From: Granulicella sp. L60
Lineage (GTDB): Bacteria > Acidobacteriota > Terriglobia > Terriglobales > Acidobacteriaceae
Reading direction: 5' to 3'
Assembly: GCF_009765825.1 (NCBI RefSeq)
Contig: NZ_LMUR01000018.1
Coordinates: 961,704 to 1,025,703, forward strand
Length of the DNA: 64,000 bases
The position numbers and the translations under genes are program-made. Shown in pieces: positions 43,036-51,735 of the stretch (position 1 is its first letter; each line of letters begins with the position of its first letter). The notes under the pieces are model-generated. The model worked only from the letters and a program-made list of their open reading frames with translations, did not search any database and was not told the origin of the DNA.

Positions 43036-45072
43036 ATGAGTGTGAGCGAGCAGACAATCAAGATTCAGCTTCCGGATGGTTCAGTGCGCGAAGTTCCGCG
43101 CGGCACAACAGCATTTGACGTGGCGACGAGCATCTCGCCGCGGCTGGCGGCAGCGGTCGTTGTGGCGCGGATTCGTCCGCTTACTCCAACGTCCGTCAGT
43201 ACCGTAGCAGACGACGAAGCTTCTGAGACCGAGATGTACGGCGCAGCCACAGGCGCGGAGCGTCTCGTCGATCTCGCAGCGCCGCTGACGGAGGACGTCG
43301 CGCTGGAACTTCTGAAGGAGACCGACGGGGCTGCGCTGAAGGTCGTTCGCCACTCTGCCGCGCACGTCATGGCGACAGCCATCCTCGAACTCTTCCCGGA
43401 GACCAAGCTCGGGCACGGACCCGCGACCGACTCCGGATTCTTTTACGATGTCTATCGCGAGACCCCCTTCAGCGAAGAAGATCTCGCTGCCATTGAAAAG
43501 CGGATGGCTGAGGTCGTCGCGCGCGATGAAAAATTCATCCGCGAAGGAGAGTCGCGCGAGATGGGCCTGAAGGACTACGAGCAACAGGGCGAGTTCATGA
43601 AGGTCCACTTCATCGAAAAGTTCACGCAGCCCGGCGATGAGATCTCCCTCTACCGGAACGGAGCGTTCGTCGACTTCTGCCGCGGGCCGCACGTACCCTC
43701 TACCGGCCGAGTCAAGGCATTCAAGGTCACCTCCGTCGCAGGAGCCTACTGGCTCGGCGATGAGAAGAACCAGCAGCTGCAGCGCATCTACGGAACCGCC
43801 TTCTTCAACAACAAGGATCTCGACGCTCACTTCAAACGTCTCGAAGAGATCAAGGCTCGTGACCACCGTGTCCTGGGCAAACAGCTCGATCTCTTCTCCA
43901 TCCAGGAGGTCGCGGGATCGGGTCTCATTTTCTGGCATCCCAAGGGCGGCCTCATCCGCAAAACCATGGAAGACTGGATGCGGGAAGAATGTATCCGTCG
44001 CGGTTACGATATGGTCTACACCCCGCACATCATGCGCCGCGACCTCTGGAAGATCTCCGGCCACGAGGGCTTCTACTCGCAGAACATGTATCCTCCGATG
44101 GAGCTCGACGACGCCGAGTATCGCCTGAAGCCGATGAACTGCCCCGGCCACATCCTTATCTACAAAAACTCCCCGCGCAGCTATCGCGACCTGCCCGTGC
44201 GCTACGCGGAGCTCGGCAACGTCTATCGCTACGAGCGCTCCGGCACCATGCACGGCCTATTGCGCGTTCGCGGCTTCACGCAGGATGATGCCCACATCTT
44301 CTGCACACCTTCGCAGATCGAAGACGAGGTAGTCGCGTGCATCGACTTCGCGCAGAGCGTGCTCCACACCTTCGGCTTCGAAGAGTTCAAGGTCGAACTC
44401 TCCACCTGGGATCCGAACGACCGCAAGAGCTATACCGGCAGCGAAGAGAACTGGCACCTCGCCATCAACTCGCTCAAGTCAGCGCTCGGCCGCAAAGGTA
44501 TCCCGTTCAAAGAGATCCCTGGCGAGGCGGCTTTCTATGGCCCCAAGATCGACATCAAGCTCGTCGATGTGCTCGGTCGCATGTGGCAGCTCTCGACGGT
44601 GCAGTTCGACTTCAACCTTCCCGCGCGCTTCGAGCTCGAATACAAGGGCGAAGATGGCGAACTCCATCGTCCCGTTATGGTGCACCGCGCACTCTTCGGT
44701 TCGGTTGAGCGCTTCTTCGGCGTCCTCATCGAACACTATGCCGGAGCCTTTCCGCTCTGGCTTGCACCGGTCCAGATCGGACTCGTCCCCATCTCTGAGA
44801 AGCATCTCGAATACGCCGCTGCTGTCAAAGCCAAACTCGAAGCCGCCGGTCTGCGTGTAGAGCTCGACGCACGCAACGAAAAGATGAACGCCAAGATCCG
44901 CGAGTTCACGCTGCAGAAGGTTCCATTCGTCCTCATCATGGGCGATAAGGAAGCGGCCACTGAGAGCGTGAGCGTCAGGACGCGTGGCAAAGGCGACGAA
45001 GGCAGCGTTAGCCTCGCCGACTTCATCGAAAGAGCAAAGCGGTTGCAGGAGTCCAAGACCATCACACTCTAA
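43036..45072 (+). CDS. thrS: Threonyl-tRNA synthetase
   Basis: 678 residues from ATG 43036. An N-terminal TGS domain (TIKIQLPDGSVREVPRGTTA) leads to the editing domain with HSAAHVMATAILELFPETKL and GPATDSGFFYDVYRE, the class II core with the zinc Cys in RLKPMNCPGHILIYKNSPRS, motif 2 YRYERSGTMHGLLRVRGFTQ, and the C-terminal anticodon-binding domain (LVPISEKHLEYAAAVKAKLE, VPFVLIMGDKE). It charges tRNA-Thr and hydrolyses Ser-tRNA-Thr. The TGS/editing linker has a ~25-residue extra loop (TSVSTVADDEASETEMYGAA region). A TTG at 43015 is a possible earlier start. No infC/rplT cluster follows. Confidence 0.97.
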   Translation: MSVSEQTIKIQLPDGSVREVPRGTTAFDVATSISPRLAAAVVVARIRPLTPTSVSTVADDEASETEMYGAATGAERLVDLAAPLTEDVALELLKETDGAALKVVRHSAAHVMATAILELFPETKLGHGPATDSGFFYDVYRETPFSEEDLAAIEKRMAEVVARDEKFIREGESREMGLKDYEQQGEFMKVHFIEKFTQPGDEISLYRNGAFVDFCRGPHVPSTGRVKAFKVTSVAGAYWLGDEKNQQLQRIYGTAFFNNKDLDAHFKRLEEIKARDHRVLGKQLDLFSIQEVAGSGLIFWHPKGGLIRKTMEDWMREECIRRGYDMVYTPHIMRRDLWKISGHEGFYSQNMYPPMELDDAEYRLKPMNCPGHILIYKNSPRSYRDLPVRYAELGNVYRYERSGTMHGLLRVRGFTQDDAHIFCTPSQIEDEVVACIDFAQSVLHTFGFEEFKVELSTWDPNDRKSYTGSEENWHLAINSLKSALGRKGIPFKEIPGEAAFYGPKIDIKLVDVLGRMWQLSTVQFDFNLPARFELEYKGEDGELHRPVMVHRALFGSVERFFGVLIEHYAGAFPLWLAPVQIGLVPISEKHLEYAAAVKAKLEAAGLRVELDARNEKMNAKIREFTLQKVPFVLIMGDKEAATESVSVRTRGKGDEGSVSLADFIERAKRLQESKTITL

Positions 45073-45102
45073 ACTAAGCCAGTTGTACTCCAGAGGCTGA
45101 CC

Positions 45103-45456
45103 ATGGCATCGCTCTCAGACGACGACCGCATCCGGGCGATTGCGATTCTGGAAGACCTGCGGCAAAAGATCGCGGCCGCTGCTGAATCAGACCGCGATCG
45201 CCTCTTCCAGATCCGCCGCTACATTCTCAAGCGGCTGGAGTTCGACGAGCGCGGCACGCCCACGCAGCGCCGCAGGTTGAAAGAGCAGAAGCGCAGAAGC
45301 CAGCGCGGACTATGCGCCATGTGCGGCGGTTCCCTGCCTGAGCGAGGCGCAGAGCTCGACCGCTTCCGCGCCATCGACGGCTACACTGCAGGAAACACCC
45401 AACTCCTCTGCCGCAACTGCCACCAGACAGCCGAAGCCGAGCGCGGCAGCATCTGA
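45103..45456 (+). CDS. Small HNH/endonuclease VII-like zinc protein
   Basis: 117 residues: a helical, Arg-rich first half (DRIRAIAILEDLRQKIAAAA; KRLEFDERGTPTQRRRLKEQ) and a zinc-binding second half, RGLCAMCGGSLPERGAELDR followed by NTQLLCRNCHQTAEAERG. CxxC ... CxxC-H with the intervening Asp and Asn is the layout of HNH-fold nucleases (compare recombination endonuclease VII). The usual central His of HNH is not obvious, so catalysis is uncertain and it may only bind nucleic acid. It follows thrS by 30 bp in the same direction. Confidence 0.65.
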   Translation: MASLSDDDRIRAIAILEDLRQKIAAAAESDRDRLFQIRRYILKRLEFDERGTPTQRRRLKEQKRRSQRGLCAMCGGSLPERGAELDRFRAIDGYTAGNTQLLCRNCHQTAEAERGSI

Positions 45457-45587
45457 ATCTCTAGCTCCGCTTCCGCACTCACATTTGATAGAGTCCATCG
45501 CAAGATCCAGTTACACCAGGCCAGGCAGAGAGTTCTCTCAAACCACCGTATTCAGAGGGGAATCGTTAGGATAGTTTCAGGAGCTTC

Positions 45588-46064
45588 ATGTTTACCATCA
45601 GCGACAGCGTTCATATCAACGCTCCCATCGACAGGGTTTTTCTCCTCTCGACTAACATCGAGCTGGTGCAGCAGACCCTCGGCCTGAAACCCATCGAGGG
45701 CAAGACCAGCGGCATGATCGTAGGCGGGGACAGGTTGCTTTGGGCAGGCTGGAAGTTCGGGTTTCCACAGATGCACGAATCCCTGATCACTAAATATGAA
45801 CGCCCAAACTACTTTCAGGACACAATGGGCCGAGGCCGCTTTCAAAGATTTCAGCACGATCATCACTTTACCGAGATCGGCGGACAGACCCTGCTCCACG
45901 ATAAGGTGCGCTTCACTATGCCTTATGGATGGGCAGGCTCACTCGTGGCGCAGGCAGTGATGGTGCCGCACATCTCCAAGCTGCTGCGCAGACGTATGCA
46001 TCTTTTGAGAAAGATAGCCGAAAGCGGAGAGTGGAGAGAGTATCTCCCTGATGACGCGCTTTAG
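45588..46064 (+). CDS. SRPBCC-fold (START-like) protein 1
   Basis: 158 residues: SDSVHINAPIDRVFLLSTNI at the start, FPQMHESLITKYERPNYFQD and MGRGRFQRFQHDHHFTEIGG in the middle, and a closing long helix (ISKLLRRRMHLLRKIAESGE). This is the helix-grip fold of the SRPBCC superfamily, whose members bind lipophilic ligands; the FQHDHHF turn is typical of the cell-division-inhibitor/YfcH-like subgroup. No catalytic set known. It is one of two related proteins flanking the quinone-oxidoreductase-like gene. Confidence 0.8.
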   Translation: MFTISDSVHINAPIDRVFLLSTNIELVQQTLGLKPIEGKTSGMIVGGDRLLWAGWKFGFPQMHESLITKYERPNYFQDTMGRGRFQRFQHDHHFTEIGGQTLLHDKVRFTMPYGWAGSLVAQAVMVPHISKLLRRRMHLLRKIAESGEWREYLPDDAL

Positions 46065-46168
46065 CGTATCGTCACTGCATTCATTTGCAGTCACGCCGCA
46101 TTCATTTACATTCGTCTAACTATCGGGAGAAGCATTCCTGCATCACACCTGTTAGAGGATTTGCTCTT

Positions 46169-47077
46169 ATGAAGGCTGTCGTTCTGCATGAGTTTGGTGG
46201 ACCAGACAAACTGAAGTACGAAGAAGTTCCAGATCCTGTGGCTGGCGCAGGCCAGGTGCTTGTACGCCTCTCGGCTACCAGCATCAACCCCGTAGACTTT
46301 AAGCTGCGCAGCGGAGCAATGAAGGAGCGCATGCCTCTCGAGCTGCCCGCGATCCTCGGCCGCGACATCGCCGGCATCGTTCGCGCAATCGGCGAAGGGG
46401 TAAGCGGATTCGAGCTAGGCGATCAGGTCATGGCGCTTGGAAAGAACAGCTACGCCGAACTCACCGTCGTCGAAGCATCCGATCTCACTCATCTTCCAAA
46501 GGGCCTCGACTTGGTCGAAGCTGCAGCACTTCCTCTCGTTACTCTCACTGGCAGACAGCTCATTACGCGAGCCGTAAAGATTCAGTCCGGTCAGACCGTT
46601 CTCATCGCAGGCGCCATGGGCAATGTAGGCCGCTCGGCAGTCATGACAGCCAAGAAGACTGGTGCCATTGTCATAGCAGGAGTCAAGAAGTCACAGCTGA
46701 AAGAAGCCGCTGACCTCGGCGCCGACCAGGTCCTCGCCCTCGATGACGCTGCCGCCATGGAGAAGCTTGGATTCATCGACGCCGTGGCCGATGCTGTGGG
46801 AGGGGAAACTGCGCAGAAGCTCCTCGCCAAAGTGAAGCAGGGAGGTACCTTCGGATCTGTGCTTGGGCCTCCGGAGAACGCAAAGATGCACCCGACAGTT
46901 AAAATCGAAGCCATCATGGTCCACAGCGACTCCAAGGAGCTGTACGAGCTCGCTGAAGACGTCGTCGCTGGCCGGCTAAAGATTCCGATCGATCGTATGG
47001 TTCCATTGGCCGAAGCCGGCAAGGCTCAGGAAGCCGCAGAAAAGGGTGGAATTGGAAAGATTCTGTTACTATCGTAA
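46169..47077 (+). CDS. Quinone-oxidoreductase-like NADP-dependent enzyme (zinc-free MDR)
   Basis: 302 residues from ATG 46169 (AGAGGA 11 bases upstream). A GroES-like N-domain (MKAVVLHEFGGPDKLKYEEV, SATSINPVDFKLRSGAM, GRDIAGIVRAIGEGVSGFEL) precedes the Rossmann domain with TVLIAGAMGNVGRSAVMTAK. The zinc-binding Cys/His set of alcohol dehydrogenases is absent, so it belongs with the zeta-crystallin/quinone oxidoreductases, which reduce quinones or enones with NADPH. Flanked by two SRPBCC proteins in the same direction (104-bp and 36-bp gaps), suggesting a shared lipophilic substrate. Confidence 0.88.
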   Translation: MKAVVLHEFGGPDKLKYEEVPDPVAGAGQVLVRLSATSINPVDFKLRSGAMKERMPLELPAILGRDIAGIVRAIGEGVSGFELGDQVMALGKNSYAELTVVEASDLTHLPKGLDLVEAAALPLVTLTGRQLITRAVKIQSGQTVLIAGAMGNVGRSAVMTAKKTGAIVIAGVKKSQLKEAADLGADQVLALDDAAAMEKLGFIDAVADAVGGETAQKLLAKVKQGGTFGSVLGPPENAKMHPTVKIEAIMVHSDSKELYELAEDVVAGRLKIPIDRMVPLAEAGKAQEAAEKGGIGKILLLS

Positions 47078-47113
47078 TTCGAGTAACGGGCGCGGAGCCG
47101 AGGACGGCTGGCC

Positions 47114-47674
47114 ATGAATACTATTCGACTATCGACTTGGATTGATGCACCGGTTGAGCGCTGTTTCCTGCTCTCGCTTAGTATCGATCTGCACGTCGAA
47201 TCTGCACATAAATCCAACGAAAAAGCGATCGATGGGATCACCACAGGCCTTATCAGCGAAGGGGAGACGGTTACCTTCCAGGGCCGCCATCTCGGTATGC
47301 GGTTGCGCCATACGAGTCGCATCGAAAAGCTGCGTCCCTACTCGTACTTTCGCGATGTCATGGTCAAAGGCGTCTTCGGACGATTCGAACATGAGCACCA
47401 CTTCGCCGCTATGGACGACGGTACCCGCATGCGCGATGAGATCCGGTACTCCGCCCCTTGGGGACCACTTGGGCGACTGGCGACGAAGCTATACCTACAG
47501 CGCTATCTATCAGCATTCCTGACAGAACGTAACGCTTACATCAAACAGGTAGCCGAGTCCGACCAGTGGCACAACTACCTCGACGGTCGTAGCGAACCAG
47601 CTCCGCCTCCTTCGCAAAAGGACACGCCACGCCGATGGGACGCGACCGCGGTTCTGCGCAGCTCTCAAGGGTAG
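47114..47674 (+). CDS. SRPBCC-fold (START-like) protein 2
   Basis: 186 residues. STWIDAPVERCFLLSLSIDL, LRHTSRIEKLRPYSYFRDVM, KGVFGRFEHEHHFAAMDDGT and a C-terminal helix (LYLQRYLSAFLTERNAYIKQ) give the same layout as the protein at 45588, including the FEHEHHF turn, so the two are paralogues. A Pro/Gln-rich tail of about 30 residues is extra. The two may bind related ligands handled by the enzyme encoded between them. GTAACGGG...GAGGACGG precedes the ATG; the ribosome site is weak. Confidence 0.8.
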   Translation: MNTIRLSTWIDAPVERCFLLSLSIDLHVESAHKSNEKAIDGITTGLISEGETVTFQGRHLGMRLRHTSRIEKLRPYSYFRDVMVKGVFGRFEHEHHFAAMDDGTRMRDEIRYSAPWGPLGRLATKLYLQRYLSAFLTERNAYIKQVAESDQWHNYLDGRSEPAPPPSQKDTPRRWDATAVLRSSQG

Positions 47675-47738
47675 CGAATCAGAAGTCACCTGACCTCCGC
47701 TATCTCAGTCAACTCCTGAGAAAAAGACTGTAGACATG

Positions 47739-48374
47739 CTATCGACGGCGAAAGCTGTTACGGATCGCCTTTGCGCGTTCAGCCGAGACGGGAGCCGCTA
47801 CCCCCTCATACCCCACCGGATAAAGAACGACGAAGCGCCGCGGACCTTCACCCGAAGAGGCCGTTGGAAGACCGGACTTCGACAGTGCCACATGCAGCAT
47901 CCGGCGTTCGCGCGAGGTCATCGGTGGGAACGAGTAAGGCCGGCCAGTTGAGCGAACCTCTAAGATGCCTGTCTCGGCCAATTGAAATAGTTCTTTGTCC
48001 CGATTCGCCTTGAAGCCCTCAGCGTCGAACGAGATCTGGTCGTGCTCCTCCGGTTCGAGCCGGAGAATTTTGGCCGCGACGTGTTCAATCGCATGAAGAA
48101 GCTCACCGTTACGCGCCAGCAGAAGAGGCGTATCGGGTCCGGTGAACTCTACCGTAATACAAGGAAGTGAACTGGAAGGGGAGTCTGGGGTGTGAGAGGA
48201 GTCCGAAGAGACAAGAGAGGTCTTACCGGCGTGTGGGCTGGTATCGGGTTGCACGTGGCCGTTGCAGGCAAGGATGTGAGACTTGAGTTCCAGATTGCCC
48301 ATACCGCTCAGGGTTTCAAGGAAGTCAGCTATCTTTCTTGCTGCATGGACCGGGTCATTCAGAAGATTCGTCAT
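47739..48374 (-). CDS. jag: Jag/KhpB-like R3H-domain RNA-binding protein
   Basis: 211 residues. The C-terminal R3H domain is clear: GRPYSFPPMTSRERRMLHVA (R-x3-H) and EGPRRFVVLYPVG. Before it lies a KH-like region (LLARNGELLHAIEHVAAKIL, RDKELFQLAE), separated from the N-terminus by a Ser/Pro-rich linker (TSLVSSDSSHTPDSPSSS). The order yidC-jag is widely conserved; Jag binds RNA and influences cell division and envelope functions. The leader before ATG 48374 carries four TTAC repeats (plus strand). Confidence 0.9.
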   Translation of the reverse strand: MTNLLNDPVHAARKIADFLETLSGMGNLELKSHILACNGHVQPDTSPHAGKTSLVSSDSSHTPDSPSSSLPCITVEFTGPDTPLLLARNGELLHAIEHVAAKILRLEPEEHDQISFDAEGFKANRDKELFQLAETGILEVRSTGRPYSFPPMTSRERRMLHVALSKSGLPTASSGEGPRRFVVLYPVGYEGVAAPVSAERAKAIRNSFRRR

Positions 48375-48384
48375 ACGTCAGGAC

Positions 48385-48403
48385 ACTTACTTACTTACTT
48401 ACT
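48385..48403 (-). repeat. Tetranucleotide repeat in the jag leader
   Basis: Plus strand (TTAC)x4 with flanking AC and T; read in the jag direction AGTAAGTAAGTAAGTAAGT, 11-29 bases before the ATG. The repeat overlaps where the ribosome site should be, so a change in repeat number could alter spacing. Confidence 0.7.
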
Positions 48404-48431
48404 CAACTGAATTCTATTGAACTATATCTAA

Positions 48432-48453
48432 TATGCCGCCATTTGGCGGCATA
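48432..48453. terminator. 9-bp perfect hairpin between yidC and jag
   Basis: TATGCCGCC, loop ATTT, GGCGGCATA. It lies about 70 bases after the yidC stop and 58 before the jag start. No T run follows in either direction, so it may be an RNA-stability or processing element rather than a true terminator. Confidence 0.45.
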
Positions 48454-48521
48454 AACTATGTATACGGTTGATAAATCTGAACCTATGGATGTCCCATTTC
48501 GGTACACCGCCGACCTTGGCG

Positions 48522-50330
48522 TTACCGCTTGCCCTGGATCGTCGTTCCCGTTCCTGCCTTGCGCCGTGCACGTTTGAGAGCGATCTCGCGCATCTCCTGG
48601 CCCATGCTGGTGCGGTTCATCACCGACTGTTGAATGATACTGATCAAGTTACCAATTGCCCAGTACAGTGCCAAACCTGAGGCGTAGTTCCACGTCATGT
48701 AGCCGGTCACCGCAGGCATCATAAATGCCATCATCTTCTGCTGCTGCGGATCCACACCAGGTGAAGGCGTATAGAACTGGACCAGGAACTGGCTCACGAC
48801 CATCACGATCGGCAGAATATGGTAGGGGTCGGCGGAAGAGAGATCCGGCAGCCAAAGCCAGTGCGCCTGGCGAAGCTCCACAACTGAGCGCAGCATTGTG
48901 TAGAACGCAAACAACAGAGGAAGCGTAATCAGCGTCGGAATACATCCGCCGAACATGTTCACGCCGTTGTCCTTCTGCAGCTTCATAATCTCGACGTTCA
49001 TCTCGTTGCGCTTCGGATCCGTCGCCTTGTACTTCTTGTAGCGCTCTTTGATCGCGTCCATCTGCGGCTGAATCCGCTGCATCTTCAGACCGCTCTGCAT
49101 CGTTTTAATGCGGAACGGCAGAATCAGGCAGTTGATCAGTACGGTCAGGATGACGATCGCCCAGCCCCACGAGCCCGGCCAGTTCGTAACGATATGCGCA
49201 TGGATGAACTGCAGCGTAAGGAAGAGATACTTACCGATAGGCCCGAAGAATCCGAAGTCCAGCAGCGGCTCCAGCGTCATCGTATCGCCCGTCGCGTGGA
49301 TCGCCTTCAGTACACTCACTGCCTTCGGTCCGGCATAGATGCGTGTCTGCGTTCGTCCGCTCGTATCGCCAAGCGCGACGCCGAGCACTGGAACCTCCAT
49401 CGCACCCTTCGATGGCGCACCCGAGCCCAGCCCTGTCCGCCGAATCGTCTTCGCCACATCCAACTGCGCATGCTGCGTCGCCAGGGTAGCCGTATCAGGT
49501 GAGTCCGGCAAGAAGATCGCCGCAAAGTACGTATCGCTCGTACCCGCCCAGTCGAACGGCCCGTTCAGCGTCTCGCCGCCCGACACCTTCTTCGGCGCCA
49601 GGTGCTGCTCTTTGCCATTACGCGCTATGTCGACCTGCGCGCCCGCATAGGCCGCTGCATTATCCTGATCGCCAAACCCACCCGGCCAGTTGATCAGCGC
49701 ACGCACCGGAGCGCCTCCGCGCGTCACCTCTACATCGGCGTGCAGCACGTAGGTCTCGTCGAACGAAAATGTCTTCCGAACCTCGACCGCTCCATCGGAG
49801 TACTTGAACGTCAGGCTAGCCGGAGCCGCAAGATTTCCCGAAGCCGAGGCTACATACAGTCCCTTGCTCAGTGCCGTCGTCAGCGCGGCGTCATACGTGT
49901 ACAGCGAAAGTGGATAGCCAAACTGATCCGCCGCCTGTGTATGCACCAGGTTCAACGGTTTGCCGTCGTTATCCTTGTACTTCTTCAGCATCCAGCTCAA
50001 AACCTGGCCGCCCCGGTTCGTAAACGTGATCCGGTACAGCTCGTTCTCGACCGTCGTCGTCGTCTCAGCAGCCGCCTGCACCGCTGGCACGCTCGCAGCA
50101 GATGCAGATGCGGGCGAAGCAGCACTGCCCGCCTGCGTCACCGAAGAGGCATCCGCCCCACCTGTAACCGGAGCAGCGCTGTGTGCGGCGTTGGGCGAAG
50201 CCGTCTGCGGATTGTTCCGCGCCCGAAAGTACTGCAAGCCGAAAAATACCGTGACCAGGACGAGCATCATGACGAGCAGCGATTTGTTGTCGCCGCCGCC
50301 TTGCTGATTGGGGTTCTTGAACTCTGCCAA
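48522..50330 (-). CDS. yidC: Membrane protein insertase YidC
   Basis: 602 residues from TTG 50330 (AGGAAG 7 bases upstream). First transmembrane helix KSLLVMMLVLVTVFFGLQYF, then an Ala/Ser-rich stretch and the large periplasmic domain (ENELYRITFTNRGGQVLSWM; PFDWAGTSDTYFAAIFLPDS). The conserved insertase core has WGWAIVILTVLINCLILPFR, MQRIQPQMDAIKERYKKYKA, FGGCIPTLITLPLLFAFYTM and ALYWAIGNLISIIQQ. The conserved hydrophilic-groove Arg lies in ILPFRIK. It works with or without SecYEG. An in-frame extension to 50489 would overlap yidD and lacks homology. Confidence 0.96.
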   Translation of the reverse strand: MAEFKNPNQQGGGDNKSLLVMMLVLVTVFFGLQYFRARNNPQTASPNAAHSAAPVTGGADASSVTQAGSAASPASASAASVPAVQAAAETTTTVENELYRITFTNRGGQVLSWMLKKYKDNDGKPLNLVHTQAADQFGYPLSLYTYDAALTTALSKGLYVASASGNLAAPASLTFKYSDGAVEVRKTFSFDETYVLHADVEVTRGGAPVRALINWPGGFGDQDNAAAYAGAQVDIARNGKEQHLAPKKVSGGETLNGPFDWAGTSDTYFAAIFLPDSPDTATLATQHAQLDVAKTIRRTGLGSGAPSKGAMEVPVLGVALGDTSGRTQTRIYAGPKAVSVLKAIHATGDTMTLEPLLDFGFFGPIGKYLFLTLQFIHAHIVTNWPGSWGWAIVILTVLINCLILPFRIKTMQSGLKMQRIQPQMDAIKERYKKYKATDPKRNEMNVEIMKLQKDNGVNMFGGCIPTLITLPLLFAFYTMLRSVVELRQAHWLWLPDLSSADPYHILPIVMVVSQFLVQFYTPSPGVDPQQQKMMAFMMPAVTGYMTWNYASGLALYWAIGNLISIIQQSVMNRTSMGQEMREIALKRARRKAGTGTTIQGKR

Positions 50331-50391
50331 AAGAGACTTCCTATTCTGTGCTGAAGTAAGGCTAACGCCGCGCTTATATGAGCCGCACGAT

Positions 50392-50721
50392 CTATGGTAA
50401 ATGGTCTGCGTGAATGTCTGGGCTGGTAGAGCCGCTCTCGCGCCCGCCGGACACCCGCTCCGGAACCGGATCAAGGCCGCCTCGCGCAAACGGATGGCAC
50501 CGTCCCACCCGCCGCAATGCCAACCACGACCCCCTCAACACCCCAAACCGCACCAGCGCAACGTACGCATACTCTGAGCACGTCGGCAGATAAACGCACT
50601 GCGACGGACTGAACACATGAGCCACCGGCGAGACTAAAGTCTTATATATCCAGTACACAACTCGAACGCCGAGCTTTACCCTCAACCCCGGCTCAGGCGA
50701 GTCATCCCCGGACGATCTCAT
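50392..50721 (-). CDS. yidD: Membrane protein insertion efficiency factor YidD
   Basis: 109 residues containing the full YidD signature: [40 protein letters not shown] and [20 protein letters not shown] (conserved Cys residues and G-G-x-DPVP). The last ~20 residues are variable. It is a small amphipathic membrane-associated protein that helps YidC. Its ATG overlaps the rnpA stop by 4 bases, so translation is coupled. A 61-bp gap precedes yidC. Confidence 0.93.
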   Translation of the reverse strand: MRSSGDDSPEPGLRVKLGVRVVYWIYKTLVSPVAHVFSPSQCVYLPTCSEYAYVALVRFGVLRGSWLALRRVGRCHPFARGGLDPVPERVSGGRESGSTSPDIHADHLP

Positions 50722-51140
50722 CGGCCCTTCGGCTCCACATCGCCGCCGCGCTTCTCTGCTGCCCGCTGGATCGCCCGAAACACCCCGGCAACCTCCCGCT
50801 CCAGCGTCGCAAAGTCCAGGTCGATCACGCTCCGCCGCGGATGCAACACCACGTCCACCGGCAGATGCAGCATCGCAAGATTCTTCCGTACGGCCTCCCG
50901 CATCCGCCGTTTGATGCGGTTGCGATCCACGGCCTTCCCCATCACCTTGCCGACCGTCAGGCCAACTCGCGGAGCTGCACCATCTACCCCGCGCAAAGGC
51001 TCTCCATCCGGCCCCAACTGCGGCCGCACCATGTAGAAGTAGCTCATTTGTTTCGCGAACTGTTTCCGGCTGGCCTTATACACGCGCTGGTAGTCAGCAT
51101 GTTTGCGCAGGCGAAAGATCGAATTGGGTGTAGGGGTCAT
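50718..51140 (-). CDS. rnpA: Ribonuclease P protein component
   Basis: About 140 residues from ATG 51140: [20 protein letters not shown] at the start, [20 protein letters not shown] then KRRMREAVR (the RNR motif region), and [20 protein letters not shown]. It binds RNase P RNA and aids 5' maturation of tRNAs. A loop of ~20 residues ([20 protein letters not shown]) is inserted before the RNR motif compared with compact homologues. Upstream in-frame codons to 51209 lack similarity. The order is rpmH-(KGG gene)-rnpA-yidD-yidC. Confidence 0.95.
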   Translation of the reverse strand: MTPTPNSIFRLRKHADYQRVYKASRKQFAKQMSYFYMVRPQLGPDGEPLRGVDGAAPRVGLTVGKVMGKAVDRNRIKRRMREAVRKNLAMLHLPVDVVLHPRRSVIDLDFATLEREVAGVFRAIQRAAEKRGGDVEPKGR

Positions 51141-51278
51141 TCGGAGCGGCCTGAAACGGCACCTGCCGCTACTCTCTATCGTACAGCCATCGAGCCAGAA
51201 CAAACGCACCGCGCAAAGAGAAGGCCCGCTTCCAGGAGCGGGCCTTCACCATCTGCACTTCATTACCGCGTACCGATA

Positions 51279-51491
51279 CTACCTCTTGCTGCTGCCTGAG
51301 TGGGAGTGCTCTCCACCCTTCACCGAAGCCTCATGGTTCGGCTGATTCTTGTTACCCATACTGCCCATCTTCCCCTTGTTCCCCTGATCACTCTGGTTGG
51401 CGTTTACGCCCTGACTTGCCTGATGCAAATGCTGACCGCCCTTCACGGAAGCCTCTTGCGAAGGGGGATTGTGTGTTCCTTGATTTGCCAT
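51279..51491 (-). CDS. KGG-repeat stress-type protein
   Basis: 70 residues, extremely hydrophilic (Asn/Gln/Ser/Gly/His/Lys), with two copies of EASVKGGxH (QEASVKGGQHLHQ and HEASVKGGEHSHS) separated by a Gly/Asn/Met-rich spacer (GNKGKMGSMGNKNQPN). The KGG motif is the hallmark of the general-stress/plasmid-stability KGG family (YciG-like). It is expected to be intrinsically disordered and may protect against desiccation or heat; that is inference. It sits between rnpA and rpmH, where a gene is normally absent. ATG 51491 follows a weak ribosome site. Confidence 0.7.
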   Translation of the reverse strand: MANQGTHNPPSQEASVKGGQHLHQASQGVNANQSDQGNKGKMGSMGNKNQPNHEASVKGGEHSHSGSSKR

Positions 51492-51735
51492 GACCGTATT
51501 GCTCCTGCTGTCGGTACCGCACTTCGTTCGCTTTCGCGACGCCGGCATTGCACAGTAGGAGGCCGCCCCACGACGGTTGGTTGCCCCAGAAACTGCGTTC
51601 CGTTTTCCAATTCCCGGCTCCAGAGATCATCCAATTTCGCTCTCTACCGTCCGGCGATTCCAACCCTACCCCGAACCCATTTCAATTCACCCGCATGCAA
51701 ACATCGACTGTGGCAAACAAGCCATGCGCATAGAC

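Noticed and set aside
43081..44253. Open frame of 390 codons on the minus strand
   Set aside because: Shadow of thrS; no homology and no ribosome site.
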